Assembly (NCBI RefSeq): GCF_002240415.1
Contig: NZ_CP020028.1
Location: 5,109,501-5,173,500 of the forward strand
DNA: 64,000 bases
Direction: 5' to 3'
From: Paenibacillus kribbensis
GTDB lineage: Bacteria; Bacillota; Bacilli; Paenibacillales; Paenibacillaceae
The notes under the pieces were generated by a model. The model worked only from the letters and a program-made list of their open reading frames with translations. It did no database searches and was not told the origin of the DNA. Below, in pieces: positions 41,249 through 51,446 of this stretch (position 1 is the first letter of the stretch; every line of letters begins with the position of its first letter). Both the position numbers and the translations under genes were made by a program.

Positions 41249-42004
41249 ATGAATACAGCGATTCAATCGGTGAAATCCAGATTTTCCAGGTTTGCGGCGT
41301 CCGCGGGCCTGATTGCAGCAGGTGCCTTGCTTTTTGCAGGTATGGCCAGTGCACACGTGACGGTTAAGCCTTCTGTTTCACAGCCTAATGCGTGGGAAAC
41401 CTATACACTGAAGGTGCCCGTGGAGAAAAACATTCCCACCACCAAAGTAGCTTTAAAAATCCCGAAAGAGGTTGTTTTTAAACAATACGAGCCTGTACCG
41501 GATTGGAAGGTAGCGACTGAAAAGGACAGCTCCGGTAAAGTGACTACCGTTACCTGGTCGGCGGAAAAAGACGGTATTCAAGCAGGGCAATACCAGCGCT
41601 TCAGCTTTGTAGCGCAAAATGCGAACCAGAATACCGAAGCAGCCTGGGATGCCTTCCAGTATTACAGTGACGGAAGCATTGTGGAATGGACAGGCGACGA
41701 AGGAAGCAACAATCCTCATTCCATTACCAAAATAACGACAGAGGCCGCATCCGAAGCTCCTGCTCCTGCTCCTGCCGCAGACAGCGGGCACGATTCGGCG
41801 GGCACCGCAGCAGGCCATGCGACCACAGGTACGGCTCAAGATAGCACTAGCCCCGCGCCCACTCCGAGCCCTGCTACCGAAGCCGCGCCTGCCGCTACTG
41901 CTTCAGCCAGCTCTGCCACACAAACGACTGCACTCATCCTCTCGATTATTGCAATCGTGCTTGGTGCAGCAGCTGTCGGCATTGCGCTCAAACGCCGCAA
42001 GTAA
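41249..42004 (+). CDS. ycnI: YcnI/DUF1775 copper-related wall protein
   Basis: 251 residues. Signal peptide cleaved at GMASAH, so the mature protein begins with His (HVTVKPSV), the residue that binds Cu(II) in YcnI together with a Trp (conserved WETYTLKVPVEK region). A DUF1775 beta domain to about 165 (TWSAEKDGIQAGQYQRF) is followed by a Pro/Ala/Thr/Ser-rich linker with two His-containing stretches (DSGHDSAGTAAGHATTG) and a C-terminal transmembrane helix plus KRRK anchor. It probably keeps or delivers copper outside the cell for YcnJ. GAAAAAGGAGC precedes the ATG. Confidence 0.85.
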   Translation: MNTAIQSVKSRFSRFAASAGLIAAGALLFAGMASAHVTVKPSVSQPNAWETYTLKVPVEKNIPTTKVALKIPKEVVFKQYEPVPDWKVATEKDSSGKVTTVTWSAEKDGIQAGQYQRFSFVAQNANQNTEAAWDAFQYYSDGSIVEWTGDEGSNNPHSITKITTEAASEAPAPAPAADSGHDSAGTAAGHATTGTAQDSTSPAPTPSPATEAAPAATASASSATQTTALILSIIAIVLGAAAVGIALKRRK

Positions 42005-42070
42005 GTTTTAGCTTAACAAGCAAAAATCAGTCACCGTTACGTACCAGCAATTTCAGACTAAACTCAACCA

Positions 42071-42099
42071 GCGCACACCGATTGAATATCGATGTGCGC
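42071..42099. terminator. Hairpin downstream of ycnI
   Basis: GCGCACA / TGTGCGC with inner CGAT/ATCG stem. No T-run follows, so its terminator role is uncertain. The rest of 42005-42540 contains one possible coding remnant and no other feature I can support. Confidence 0.4.
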
Positions 42100-42246
42100 T
42101 GTTCATAGGATTACTATGCAAAAAAGCTCCCCCCCATTTTTATTGTTAAAGGAGCAAGCTTGGCATTAGATACCTATCCTTCGTCTCTTTCCGCCATAAC
42201 TCATTAACCTTCCAATCTGTAAACACTTTCCCCTGCTTGAACGAGA

Positions 42247-42456
42247 TCAGGAGATACTAACTTCTTCAATATAAAGCACTCCCTTTACATCACGTATACG
42301 CAAATCAGCACTTTTTAATCGGGTTATGGCATCTCTTAGTAGCGTCATTCGTTCTATTGATGCTAAATCGGGAGCAAACCTTGCTGCTCTTATACTAGCT
42401 TGGGCTTCATCTAGCGCAAAATTTCTTTTAAAGCTACCATCCTTACATTCACCTAT
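42247..42456 (-). pseudogene. Possible coding remnant without start codon
   Basis: On the minus strand a 69-codon frame, opening just after a stop and without any ATG/GTG/TTG near its beginning, reads like protein: KDGSFKRNFALDEAQAS followed by an amphipathic Arg-rich helix (SIERMTLLRDAITRLKSADLR) and an IRDVKGVLYIEEVSIS end. An ATGATAGAT lies just upstream in another frame, so a single frameshift could restore a start. It could be a decayed small gene; not similar to anything I recognise. Confidence 0.3.
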
Positions 42457-42540
42457 CTATCATTTTTTTGGTAAAATGGTAGACACCTCACGATTCTAGC
42501 ATAATAGCTTTGCAATCTATTGAGCATAGGAGATCATAGG

Positions 42541-43788
42541 ATGAAAATCGTAAATAAGGCTTTGTTATCTAGCGCTATTTTTCTAAGTACCGCAGTGGGC
42601 AGTTTCAGCCCCTTGGCACAAGCGGAGGCAGGCAAGGTCAGCATTATGCTGGATGGATACCCGTTGCCGTTCCCCGTGCAGCCCGCCATGATGAACGGCA
42701 CCACCATGGTTCCCTTTCGTGCTATTTCTGAGGCTCTTGGCATTACAGTGAAATGGGATCAGACCAGCCAAAGCATCACCGCCACCAAAACACAAGATTC
42801 TGCAACCAAGCAGGTGGTTCTGAAAATGGGCAGCCGCAATGCCACAGTAGATGGGCAAACGGTACAGCTAACAGCCGCACCCCAAACCGTACACGGCAGC
42901 ACGATGATCCCGTTAGGCTTTTTCGGACAACAATTCGGGGCCACGGTCAACTGGAATCAGGCAACACGGACGGTCTCCATTACATCGCCACGTGAGGCCA
43001 TGTATACGGTAGGCTTCTATGCGCTATCTTCCTTTGACCAGCGATCCAAGATACCCAATTTTAACGCCGTAGCCTTCGGCTGGAGCCGAATTGATACGAA
43101 CGGACAGTTTACGACAACTGGCAAAGAATACAAATGGCCTCAAGCCGCTGGAGCCGTAACGCCGGAGTCTATCATACAAGACGCAGATAGCCAGGGAACT
43201 TCCCCTTACCTGATGGTTTATTCGGTCGACGGCAATCATGAGCTAACCAAGGTTTTGGACAATACGCAGCTTCAAGAGCAGACCATTTCCCAAATCGTCA
43301 GCACTGCCACTGACAAACAATTCAAGGGCATCACGCTTGATCTGGAAGGACTGGGCTGGAGCGGCGATAAAGCCAAAGCACGTTCAGGCTACAACGCCTT
43401 TATCCAAAAGCTGTCGACCAAAGCGCATCAGGCTGGTCTCAAGCTCACCGTCGTCCTGCATCCGCTGAACAGCTCATACTCTGGCTATGATTACAAGACG
43501 CTGGGCAATCTGGCGGACGATTTGATCATTATGGCTTATGATTATGGCCAAAAGTCGACGCCTGAGCCTTTGGACAAAGTGGACGAAGCCATAAAACTGG
43601 CCTTGAAGGAAACCTCGCGGGACAAGCTGATTTTGGGGATTTCGATGGGTAGCGAAAAAGACAGCACCGTTAACGCCAAGGTCGGTCTGGCCAAACGTTA
43701 TGATCTCAAAGGCATCGCCATCTGGCGGCTGGGCATCATCGGAGAAACGGCTTGGGCGAAAATGAACGAGGCCATCGAGTTTAAATAG
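42541..43788 (+). CDS. Secreted GH18-like protein with copper-amine-oxidase N-domain
   Basis: 415 residues. Signal peptide (cut near AQAEAG), then the copper-amine-oxidase-like N-domain found on many Paenibacillus surface proteins (NGTTMVPFRAISEALGITVKWDQ, HGSTMIPLGFFGQQFGATVNW) and a GH18 barrel from about residue 155 (MYTVGFYAL start, ITLDLEGLGW with Glu269 as the acid, LADDLIIMAYDYG, GIAIWRLG). Of the DxxDxDxE motif only Asp267 and Glu269 are kept, as in the YaaH/spore-lysozyme side of the family, so activity on peptidoglycan or chitin-like sugars is uncertain. AGGAG is placed before the ATG at 42541. Confidence 0.8.
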   Translation: MKIVNKALLSSAIFLSTAVGSFSPLAQAEAGKVSIMLDGYPLPFPVQPAMMNGTTMVPFRAISEALGITVKWDQTSQSITATKTQDSATKQVVLKMGSRNATVDGQTVQLTAAPQTVHGSTMIPLGFFGQQFGATVNWNQATRTVSITSPREAMYTVGFYALSSFDQRSKIPNFNAVAFGWSRIDTNGQFTTTGKEYKWPQAAGAVTPESIIQDADSQGTSPYLMVYSVDGNHELTKVLDNTQLQEQTISQIVSTATDKQFKGITLDLEGLGWSGDKAKARSGYNAFIQKLSTKAHQAGLKLTVVLHPLNSSYSGYDYKTLGNLADDLIIMAYDYGQKSTPEPLDKVDEAIKLALKETSRDKLILGISMGSEKDSTVNAKVGLAKRYDLKGIAIWRLGIIGETAWAKMNEAIEFK

Positions 43789-43886
43789 ATTGTACATTTT
43801 ATAAAAATAATCCTGCCCTTATTCTGCCCGCTAATGTTCTCATGCATCTGGTATGAAATCATCAGCGGGCTTTCCTTATGCCCACC

Positions 43887-44270
43887 TTAACAAAAATGCT
43901 TTCCCGAATTGGATGTTGTCGCCACAGGGTCGCCATTCTGCTCCCCATAAAAGATACCCCAGTCTCTCATAAAGTCCAGCAACGGCCTTAATGTATCCCC
44001 TAACGGGGTAAGCGAGTATTCCACACGCGGCGGATTCTCATTATAAATTTGGCGATGTACAATGCCATCCCGCTCCAACTCACGCAACTGCAAGGTCAAC
44101 ATCCGCTGCGTAATATTGGGCAAGGTCCGCCGAATTTCGTTGTAACGCCGTGGTCCTGTGGTCAAATGATACAAGATGACTCCCTTCCATTTGCCGCCTA
44201 TGACTCCGACGGTTTTCGCTACCGGACATCCAAAATTCACACCAACTACATTTTCCATTTTTTGCGTCAT
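43887..44270 (-). CDS. hypR: HxlR/DUF24-type redox regulator, HypR-like
   Basis: 127 residues, single winged helix-turn-helix (GGKWKGVILYHLTTGPRRYNEIRRTLPNITQRMLTLQLRELE). The HxlR/DUF24 family includes thiol sensors (HypR, YodB, CatR); the conserved Cys is at residue 15 here (VNFGCPVAK), matching Cys14 of B. subtilis HypR, which forms intersubunit disulfides on hypochlorite or diamide stress. The start at 44270 has AAGGGG ahead. It is divergent from a nitroreductase of the YfkO/HypO type, as HypR controls HypO in B. subtilis. The assignment to HypR rather than another DUF24 protein is by this neighbourhood. Confidence 0.7.
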   Translation of the reverse strand: MTQKMENVVGVNFGCPVAKTVGVIGGKWKGVILYHLTTGPRRYNEIRRTLPNITQRMLTLQLRELERDGIVHRQIYNENPPRVEYSLTPLGDTLRPLLDFMRDWGIFYGEQNGDPVATTSNSGKHFC

Positions 44271-44321
44271 GTATTCCCCTTCTTTCTGCAGGATGTAGAT
44301 CCATAGCCCAGCTCTGTACAA

Positions 44322-44347
44322 GGAACAAATATGTGCGTACTTGTTCC
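44322..44347. promoter_or_regulatory. Candidate HypR operator
   Basis: Inverted repeat GGAACAA (44322-44328) and TTGTTCC (44341-44347) with a 12-base spacer in the intergenic region, 52 bases before hypR and 108 before hypO. It is the only good dyad there, so a likely regulator site. Confidence 0.45.
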
Positions 44348-44454
44348 CTCCAAAAACTTTCTATATGATGACTATATATTCGATATCAGCTCTCATTATA
44401 TTAGCAGAGAATATATAAAGCACCAACTAAATCCAACTGGAGGGAATACATTTT

Positions 44455-45129
44455 ATGTCCAATACATCCGCTAAAAAACAGGAAATTCTGGATGCCTTTC
44501 TGTTCAGACATGCCACCAAGGAATTCAATCCTGATCGCATCATACCGGAGGAGGATTTTCAATTCATACTCGAAACCGGACGGCTTTCCCCAAGCTCCGT
44601 AGGCTTTGAACCGTGGCAGTTTGTGGTCGTACAAAATCAGGCTTTAAGACAAAAACTGGCCGCGGTGTCCAGTGGGGGACAAAAGCAGATTCCTCAGGCC
44701 AGCCATGTCGTTCTCATTTTGGCGCGCAAGGATGTACGATATGATTCTCCTTACGTGGAGTATATGTATAAAGAGGTAAAAGGCATGTCCGAGGAAGACT
44801 TCGTTTCGCTACCGGGCCGCTACAAAATTTTTCAGGGTGTAAATCAACGCCTGCTGGAAAACGAACGTACACTGTTCGACTGGGCTTCCAAGCAGACCTA
44901 TATCGCCTTGGGCAATATGATGACGGCGGCGGCTCAGATCGGCATTGATTCGTGCCCGATTGAGGGCTTTAACTACGATCAGGTGCATGCCATCCTGGAG
45001 GAAGAAGGACTGCTGGAGGACGGACGACTGGATATTTCGGTCATTGCCGCCTTCGGTTATCGCGCTCATGAACCCAAGCGGGAAAAATCCAGACAACCGC
45101 TGGAAAAGATCACACGTTGGGTCCTGTAA
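44455..45129 (+). CDS. hypO: NAD(P)H-dependent nitroreductase, HypO/YfkO-like
   Basis: 224 residues of the FMN-dependent nitroreductase family. FRHATKEFNPDRIIPEED and TGRLSPSSVGFEPWQFVVVQN are characteristic of the YfkO/HypO group; the later SKQTYIALGNMMTAAAQIGIDSCPIEGF contains the second FMN segment. It probably reduces quinones, nitro compounds or electrophiles formed under oxidative stress. Start at ATG 44455 with AACTGGAGGG upstream. Divergent from hypR with the dyad between them. Confidence 0.78.
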   Translation: MSNTSAKKQEILDAFLFRHATKEFNPDRIIPEEDFQFILETGRLSPSSVGFEPWQFVVVQNQALRQKLAAVSSGGQKQIPQASHVVLILARKDVRYDSPYVEYMYKEVKGMSEEDFVSLPGRYKIFQGVNQRLLENERTLFDWASKQTYIALGNMMTAAAQIGIDSCPIEGFNYDQVHAILEEEGLLEDGRLDISVIAAFGYRAHEPKREKSRQPLEKITRWVL

Positions 45130-45332
45130 ATATACGTCCAATACTGTTAGTCAAGCTTTAGGTTTAGTAAACATCATAAACAAGGCGGGCTTGCGATCAT
45201 TCATCTTAACGGTGGCCCATCGCAGCCCGCCTATTTATTTAAAATTTTTTTCTTCTACAACTTTTGTTTATAGCCGCAGCCAAGTTATCCTATATAATAA
45301 GATGTATCTGCCTAAAAAGGAGTAAAGCACAC

Positions 45333-46484
45333 GTGGAAAGATCAGAGAAATTGACAAGGATTGTTATTGTCGATGATGAAGAGTTAGCTTTGGATTATAT
45401 GAAGCGTCTGCTTGGCAAGCTACAAGGCATACATATTGCAGGAGCTTTTACGAATCCGTTCGTGGCTAAGGACTATATTCTACTTGATGATATAGACTTG
45501 GCCTTTTTGGATGTAAGACTTCCAGAGATCAGTGGTATTGAATTAGCAAATCAAATTTTGGAGCACAAACCCCATATTCAGATTGTATTTGTTACGGCTT
45601 ACGATAAGTACGCTATCCAGGCCTTCGAGCTTAATGCGCTGGATTATCTGCTCAAACCGGTCACAACAGAACGTCTCATCAAAACCATGAATCGTATTCT
45701 GAAGCGTGAGGATCAAGCTGCCTCCATACCTGAGGATCAGCCTTCCCTTCTTCATTTACAGGTTTTTCAACATGTCGTCTTCACATTGGCGGATCAACAG
45801 CCCACTGTTCTTCAGTGGAGGACCAAAAAGACTCAGGAGTTGTTTTTGTACCTGCTCCAAAACCATGACCAATGGGTTCGCAAATCAGCCTTGATTGAAT
45901 TACTATGGCCGGAATATGAAGAAGATAAGGCCTACTCTCTTTTATATACTGCCGCTTATTACATTAGAAAAAGTATAGCGCCGTATCATTCCTTTTTAGA
46001 TATTTCCAACACGAATGGCGGTTATATTTTGCATACGCAAAACGTGCTGCTAGATACAGAAAGATGGGAGTCCCTCCTGGCATCCGCTCCACAGATGAAT
46101 AAGGAATCCATTCACTATTATGTTAAAATGATGGAATTATACAAAGGGGACTATTTACAGGAATATGATTTTTGGTGGGTTGAAAGTGAACGCCAAAGGC
46201 TGCATAAAATGTGGTTATCCACATCATTAAAAATGGCAGAGTGGTATAGAGGGAACTCTCAGGCTGAAGAGGCGGTTTCTATTTATGAGGGCATCTGTAG
46301 TCGTCACCCCCAAGCAGAGGAAGCCTACTGGGGATTAATGAAAATCTATGCTGATATGAACAAAAAAAACTTAGTTAACAAGTGGTATGGTTTATTATCA
46401 TCCGTCTTATGGGAAGAACTTCATGAGAAGCCCAGTGAACAAATTACGAATTGGTTTATAGAGTGGCAAATGGCTCATGCCTAG
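45333..46484 (+). CDS. Response regulator with BTAD transcriptional-activator domain
   Basis: 383 residues. Receiver domain with DDE pocket at 14-16, phosphoacceptor Asp60 (LAFLDVRLPE) and KP switch (LLKPVTTE), a winged-helix region at about 150-250 (TKKTQELFLYLLQNHDQWVRKSALIELLWPE) and a C-terminal bacterial transcriptional activator (BTAD/SARP-like, TPR) domain (about 255-383). The start is GTG at 45333: AAAAAGGAG lies before it and the frame reads VERSEKLTRI. It is convergent with the large hybrid kinase 46582-49653; the two may be a cognate pair, since such orphan-like RR/kinase neighbours are common in Paenibacillus. Target genes unknown. Confidence 0.85.
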   Translation: MERSEKLTRIVIVDDEELALDYMKRLLGKLQGIHIAGAFTNPFVAKDYILLDDIDLAFLDVRLPEISGIELANQILEHKPHIQIVFVTAYDKYAIQAFELNALDYLLKPVTTERLIKTMNRILKREDQAASIPEDQPSLLHLQVFQHVVFTLADQQPTVLQWRTKKTQELFLYLLQNHDQWVRKSALIELLWPEYEEDKAYSLLYTAAYYIRKSIAPYHSFLDISNTNGGYILHTQNVLLDTERWESLLASAPQMNKESIHYYVKMMELYKGDYLQEYDFWWVESERQRLHKMWLSTSLKMAEWYRGNSQAEEAVSIYEGICSRHPQAEEAYWGLMKIYADMNKKNLVNKWYGLLSSVLWEELHEKPSEQITNWFIEWQMAHA

Positions 46485-46581
46485 TCTCACGGCTGAAGTC
46501 ATTCTCCGGAACCCGTAGAGCCCCATCAGAACCGGCACTTGCTTCGCCTCGTTCTGTATGAGGTCCTACGGGACAGAGATA

Positions 46582-49500
46582 TTAAGTTTCTTGCCTTTGT
46601 GCCCGGGGAACATGGAAGCTCACCGTTGTACCCTGATTGGGATGACTACTAATATACAGCCCCTTACCGAATACTTGCTTCAGACGTCGGTCCGTATTAC
46701 GTAATCCAATCCCGCTATGCTGTTCTTGCTGAGGATCCAGCAGACGATCCAGTTCCTCCTGACTCATGCCCACACCGTCATCCATAATGGCTATTTCTGT
46801 GCCATCCTCCTGATGCTGAATTCGAATGCACAATGTTCCTCCATCTATCCGATTCATGATACCATGCCTGATCGCATTTTCCGCAAGTGGCTGAATGGAC
46901 AACGGCGGCAGAAGCAAGGACACCTGTTCATCTACTTCCCATACAATATCTAGTCTATTCCCAAAACGCTCCTTCTCTATATAAAGATAAGATTTCAGGA
47001 GTACAAGCTCGTATTCCAGTGATACGACTCTATCAAGATTTTGAGGATTGAAGCTTGATCTTAAATATTTGCCGAACTCTTCAATAAGCTTCACCATTCT
47101 GGCGTGATCCACATGACTCAAGGATGCAATGGTATTCAAGGTGTTAAACAAAAAATGAGGTTTGATTTGCGCCTGTAACCATGCAGCCTCCATCCAAAGC
47201 TGTTCCCTTGCGGACTTTTTAACATCAGTCAAGGCACGGACCCTGGATTTCAATTCCATGGAATCCACAGGCTTCATAATATAATCGTTGGCCCCGGCAA
47301 GAAATCCCGTATATAAGTCCTCCTGCTGACTACGTGCCGTCAACAGCAACACAGGCAGCTCGGAAATACTAAAGTATTCCCTCACACGCCGAGTTAACTC
47401 ATAACCCGACATTTGGGGCATCATGACATCGGCTATAATTAAATCCCAATCCCGATAATCCAACCTATGCAAGGCCTCCTGGGCACTGGTTACAGTGACA
47501 AGATCATAAGACTCCGATTCCGAGGCAAGAATGCCCTCCAACACCCTTAAATTAACCGGATCATCATCTACCGCGAGTATGGCAGACCGTGCAGAGCCTG
47601 CAGCAACCTGCATCACTGCTTCATTCTGCAAAGCTATAAAATCAGTACCTGCTTCTTCATCCATACACACCTGCTCGTTATCTCGTGATTGGACCGGGAT
47701 AGGTGAGGGATCGAGCGGTAGCGTGAAAGAAAAGGTTGAGCCTTGACCAAGTTCAGAGCTTACACTCAGAGATCCCCCATGAAGCTCCACCAATTGCTTG
47801 CTGATGCTCAACCCTAGTCCAAGCCCATCCCCAATAACCGTCAAATGAGAATTTCCTTGTTCATATGGATGAAATATTCGCTTTTGCGTCTCCTCATCCA
47901 TCCCAACGCCAGTGTCACGAACCTCAATACCGGCCATTTCGCCCTGGATGTGTGCGTGAACGGAAATTGATCCCTCGGCAGTATATTTGACCGCATTGTG
48001 AAGGAGATTGAACAGGATTTGGATTACCCGGTTTTCATCTGCTAATACATTCGGAAAATCAGCAGGGATGTTTACTACCATGTTTAACGGTTTACCATCT
48101 GTCATGAATTGAAGCATATCCAACACACCCGAGACTACAGCCTGAGGCTTCAAGCTTCTTTTTTCCAGAAGAATATCCTTTTCACGCAGACGTGTAACAT
48201 CCAGCAAATCATTCAATAATAAGGACATACGGCGACCGACCGTAACGAGCAATTGTATGTTTCTCTTGTTGGGTTCGTCCAGGGCGCTATTCTGATTCTC
48301 CAGCACGGTCTGTGCTATATTGATCATCCCATGCAGAGGATTCCGCAGCTCATGAGAGGTGTTGGCCAAAAATTCATTTTTCACCTGATCAGCGCGCTGC
48401 AATCTCTCCGTCAGCCTTCTCAGCTCGGCGTTCGTATTAAAAAACCGTTTGAACCAATAGGACGCAAACGCCACAAAGGCCAGCACAATATCCCAAGGGT
48501 AATAAGGGAGGTCATTCGTTTTGAACATACCCCACAGTATGCTGGATGCGATGCTAAGGGATGCCAGCAACAGAAAAACAGCCTCTTTTTGCCCTCTGAA
48601 TGTTCTAAGAAAAGCAACCGCGGGAACCGTAGCACATAGGGTAATGCCTGAGAATGCGATAAGAGCCAACAAAAATGCATAAAGGTTGGATGTAGATGCA
48701 AATAAAACCGTGACCGCAAAACAACAGTGGGCTATAAAAACAATCTGAATGATTCGGGATCGAGCCAACAGAGACTGCGCCAGCTTCAGTACACACATGC
48801 CTATCCCAATATAGGAAAGTATGGTTATCTTTACCGAAAGACTCAAACTGATAGGGAACCAGTCTATTAAAAGCTTGTCATCGTCTGTCAGGATGGATAT
48901 TACCGTGCAGACTACAATTCCCGCGAAATACAGAAGCGCCTTCTTTTGTGGATTCATAAAAAATATAACGACTACATATAACCCGTGAAGCAGTAAAATA
49001 ATACATACCATAATTTGCATCGAGATCGCGAAGTTGGTTCGGCTATTCACAGCCTCCGCGCTTCCGAAAATGATAGGCTTCACAATCCCTCCATTGGAAG
49101 GAAAATCAAAATTGGATACTTGGATGACAATCTCAATAGCCTGCCTGTTCGTATCAAACATAGCAGAGAACGGAACGGTTGATCCTGTATGCTGTTCGAC
49201 CTTGTTAGAGACCTGACCACTATGACTGACTAAACGGCCGTTCACAAATATGTTGGATGCCGTACTAATCCTCCCGATCCGAAGTCCGTATAAAGTGTCC
49301 TCCGACCTGTCACTCAAAATAAGCAGCCGATAGGTTCCAACCCCATATGCCTTATGATCCACAGGAGATACCGACTCACTCCATAATCCCGGCACCTGAA
49401 TGGTCTGACGCTGCTTCTTCATAGATAAGGACTTCAGTTCAGCAGGGGAAGATAATGTTCCCGGATAAAACTCCCACTCACCATTTAATGGCAGGGTCTT

Positions 49501-49653
49501 TATCTCCTGCAAATTCAACCCCCTCAGATCCAGAATTCCCGCCTTGGCCCGGGGATAATCCTGATTGTGGTAATAATCAAACCACAGCAAACGCAGACCG
49601 ATAATTACGATCAGGAATGACAGCGTAATTAAAAAAAATCTCCGCTTATTCAT
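46582..49653 (-). CDS. Giant hybrid sensor kinase: 7TMR-DISM, HisKA, receiver, LytS-like kinase
   Basis: 1023 residues. An N-terminal signal-anchor and an extracytoplasmic galactose-binding-like (7TMR-DISMED2) region (about 35-200), a 7TM block (about 210-395), HisKA with His434 ([12 protein letters not shown]), a first HATPase, a receiver domain with Asp742 ([12 protein letters not shown]), then a second histidine-kinase module of LytS type ([12 protein letters not shown] with His833) and a second HATPase ending [19 protein letters not shown]. Two kinase modules around one receiver indicate an internal phosphorelay. It overlaps the preceding DUF445 gene by four bases (ATGA), so the two are cotranscribed. 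It may signal to the convergent BTAD response regulator. Confidence 0.85.
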   Translation of the reverse strand: MNKRRFFLITLSFLIVIIGLRLLWFDYYHNQDYPRAKAGILDLRGLNLQEIKTLPLNGEWEFYPGTLSSPAELKSLSMKKQRQTIQVPGLWSESVSPVDHKAYGVGTYRLLILSDRSEDTLYGLRIGRISTASNIFVNGRLVSHSGQVSNKVEQHTGSTVPFSAMFDTNRQAIEIVIQVSNFDFPSNGGIVKPIIFGSAEAVNSRTNFAISMQIMVCIILLLHGLYVVVIFFMNPQKKALLYFAGIVVCTVISILTDDDKLLIDWFPISLSLSVKITILSYIGIGMCVLKLAQSLLARSRIIQIVFIAHCCFAVTVLFASTSNLYAFLLALIAFSGITLCATVPAVAFLRTFRGQKEAVFLLLASLSIASSILWGMFKTNDLPYYPWDIVLAFVAFASYWFKRFFNTNAELRRLTERLQRADQVKNEFLANTSHELRNPLHGMINIAQTVLENQNSALDEPNKRNIQLLVTVGRRMSLLLNDLLDVTRLREKDILLEKRSLKPQAVVSGVLDMLQFMTDGKPLNMVVNIPADFPNVLADENRVIQILFNLLHNAVKYTAEGSISVHAHIQGEMAGIEVRDTGVGMDEETQKRIFHPYEQGNSHLTVIGDGLGLGLSISKQLVELHGGSLSVSSELGQGSTFSFTLPLDPSPIPVQSRDNEQVCMDEEAGTDFIALQNEAVMQVAAGSARSAILAVDDDPVNLRVLEGILASESESYDLVTVTSAQEALHRLDYRDWDLIIADVMMPQMSGYELTRRVREYFSISELPVLLLTARSQQEDLYTGFLAGANDYIMKPVDSMELKSRVRALTDVKKSAREQLWMEAAWLQAQIKPHFLFNTLNTIASLSHVDHARMVKLIEEFGKYLRSSFNPQNLDRVVSLEYELVLLKSYLYIEKERFGNRLDIVWEVDEQVSLLLPPLSIQPLAENAIRHGIMNRIDGGTLCIRIQHQEDGTEIAIMDDGVGMSQEELDRLLDPQQEQHSGIGLRNTDRRLKQVFGKGLYISSHPNQGTTVSFHVPRAQRQET

Positions 49654-50915
49654 TTACTGTAATCCAGCAGCATACGAACCCCGGTAAGCACAATTCCAAT
49701 CAGAAAACCTGTAAGCGCACCGTTAATCCGTATCCATTGCAAATCCTGCCCCAGCTTGTCCTCCATTAAAGCAATCAGTGAAGCATCATCCATTCTATTT
49801 ACATTTTCACGGACCAGATTGCCAATTTGGCTGTGGTTTGCTTCCACTACTCCGGTAACACCTGTCACGATCCACGAATTGATCTTGTCCAGCAGCTCCG
49901 TATTTCTCCATAAATCAGACAGCATTTGATCCAGTAAAGGTACAATGTATACCGTTACATAACTGGCATCTTCCATATAATCCAGCAGATGACGGCGCAA
50001 CTCTTCGAGTTTCCCTGATACAGCTGCATCACCTTCCCAAGAATCAATAAAGGTGTTTTTCCAGTGATTCAGCCCCTCTTTGACCGTATCTTTGGTTGCC
50101 AGACGGATCAACTGTGTGTTGATGCCATCCAGGACGGCCTGACGGCGCGGATGTCCTTCATTTTGGAGCTCCGCTACGCGGTCCAGCAAGAAGTGACGGA
50201 TCATCTCGCCCATACGCTCCTCATTCAAATAGCCAAGGAAGGCGTTCAGGGCAAACTGCATGAGCCCGCTGACCTGCAAGCCGCTAACGGCCTGCATCCC
50301 CAGGGTGCCAAGGGTAACCCCGGTGTCTGCCCGCAGCAGCCAGGACTCCGTCTGCTCCAGCGCATAATCCAATGCGAGTTGGTCATACTTCCGCGCTCCA
50401 GCTTGCCGGGCGAGTGCCTCTAGCAACGGCCCCATATCGAATTCAGTCGCCTGTCGCTTAATCCCGGCCGCGATCACCGGGGCCAGCTCCGCCAGCGGAA
50501 GCGAGCGGACAAGTCGCTTGGCAAGGACATCTATAAAAGTGACCGCTTCGGGCGTGCGTATTCCTTTTTCCACGCTTTTCAGCACTAGCTCGGCCAGCCG
50601 AATATCGGCAATTTTAGATGCAATACTTTCTTTGTGGAGTAAATTGTTTTCGACCGTGTTAACCAAGGCATCGGTCAGCTTTCCCCGATTTTTGGGGAGA
50701 AGCGCTGTATGTGGAATCGGAATGCCCAGCGGATGACGAAATAATGCGGTTACGGCAAACCAGTCTGCCAATCCTCCAACAAGTCCGGCCTCAAAAGATC
50801 CAGCCAAAAGACGGGCCCAGCCAAATTGTTGAAAAGGTAGCGTAGCAGCAAAGCCCGCTCCCATCATAACAAGTGACCAGGCTGCTGCGGTTTTCGTTTT
50901 TTTTGTTTTTCCCAT
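49650..50915 (-). CDS. DUF445 family membrane protein
   Basis: 421 residues. An N-terminal helix pair with the family start [66 protein letters not shown], the hallmark of DUF445/YheB-like proteins, and a C-terminal transmembrane helix ([14 protein letters not shown]); the middle is helical and soluble. Function is not established; homologues link to spore or envelope functions. Start at 50915 with GGAGG. Translationally coupled to the hybrid kinase downstream. Confidence 0.85.
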   Translation of the reverse strand: MGKTKKTKTAAAWSLVMMGAGFAATLPFQQFGWARLLAGSFEAGLVGGLADWFAVTALFRHPLGIPIPHTALLPKNRGKLTDALVNTVENNLLHKESIASKIADIRLAELVLKSVEKGIRTPEAVTFIDVLAKRLVRSLPLAELAPVIAAGIKRQATEFDMGPLLEALARQAGARKYDQLALDYALEQTESWLLRADTGVTLGTLGMQAVSGLQVSGLMQFALNAFLGYLNEERMGEMIRHFLLDRVAELQNEGHPRRQAVLDGINTQLIRLATKDTVKEGLNHWKNTFIDSWEGDAAVSGKLEELRRHLLDYMEDASYVTVYIVPLLDQMLSDLWRNTELLDKINSWIVTGVTGVVEANHSQIGNLVRENVNRMDDASLIALMEDKLGQDLQWIRINGALTGFLIGIVLTGVRMLLDYSK

Positions 50916-51446
50916 CCTGAGATCCTCCAAACTAACTTTCGAATATATATCATTACATCTATAGTACCCATCATATCATTGCCTGTACAAATTCCAAAAG
51001 CTTACTACACTCTGTTTTCGACAAATTGTGTGAAATTGAGAAAGAATTTACGCTATAACACAAATTAAGTTCACATAGCCACACCTATCCATACATGTTC
51101 GTGAACAAAATAACACTTAGAGCCAAATCTATTTTCCGGCAAAGTGAGCCCTACGAATCATTTTGTCGGAATATAGTCCCATTTTTCCTATAATCGAAAG
51201 GATATACGACTCAAAAAGTGGAATTGCAAGATTAATACATTTATCATAAACTTTTACCCTGTCCCGTTTATATCAATATCTCCTGGATATATCTGGTTAA
51301 ATATTGTGTAGGCTCTAATCGTTTCATGAACATACTTTAATGTGATAAAATAACCTTTGTAAATGGGAACTTCGGTTTTAAAAGGATATTCGTGAAACAA
51401 ACTACAATTAGCTTACTAAAATTGTTCTTTTGTAAAGGAATTGGAT
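50916..51446. other. AT-rich intergenic region
   Basis: 531 bases between the DUF445 gene and the divergent AraC regulator. I see no gene, no strong hairpin and no named site. Several possible -10 hexamers exist, as expected in AT-rich DNA. Probably holds the two divergent promoters. Confidence 0.4.
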
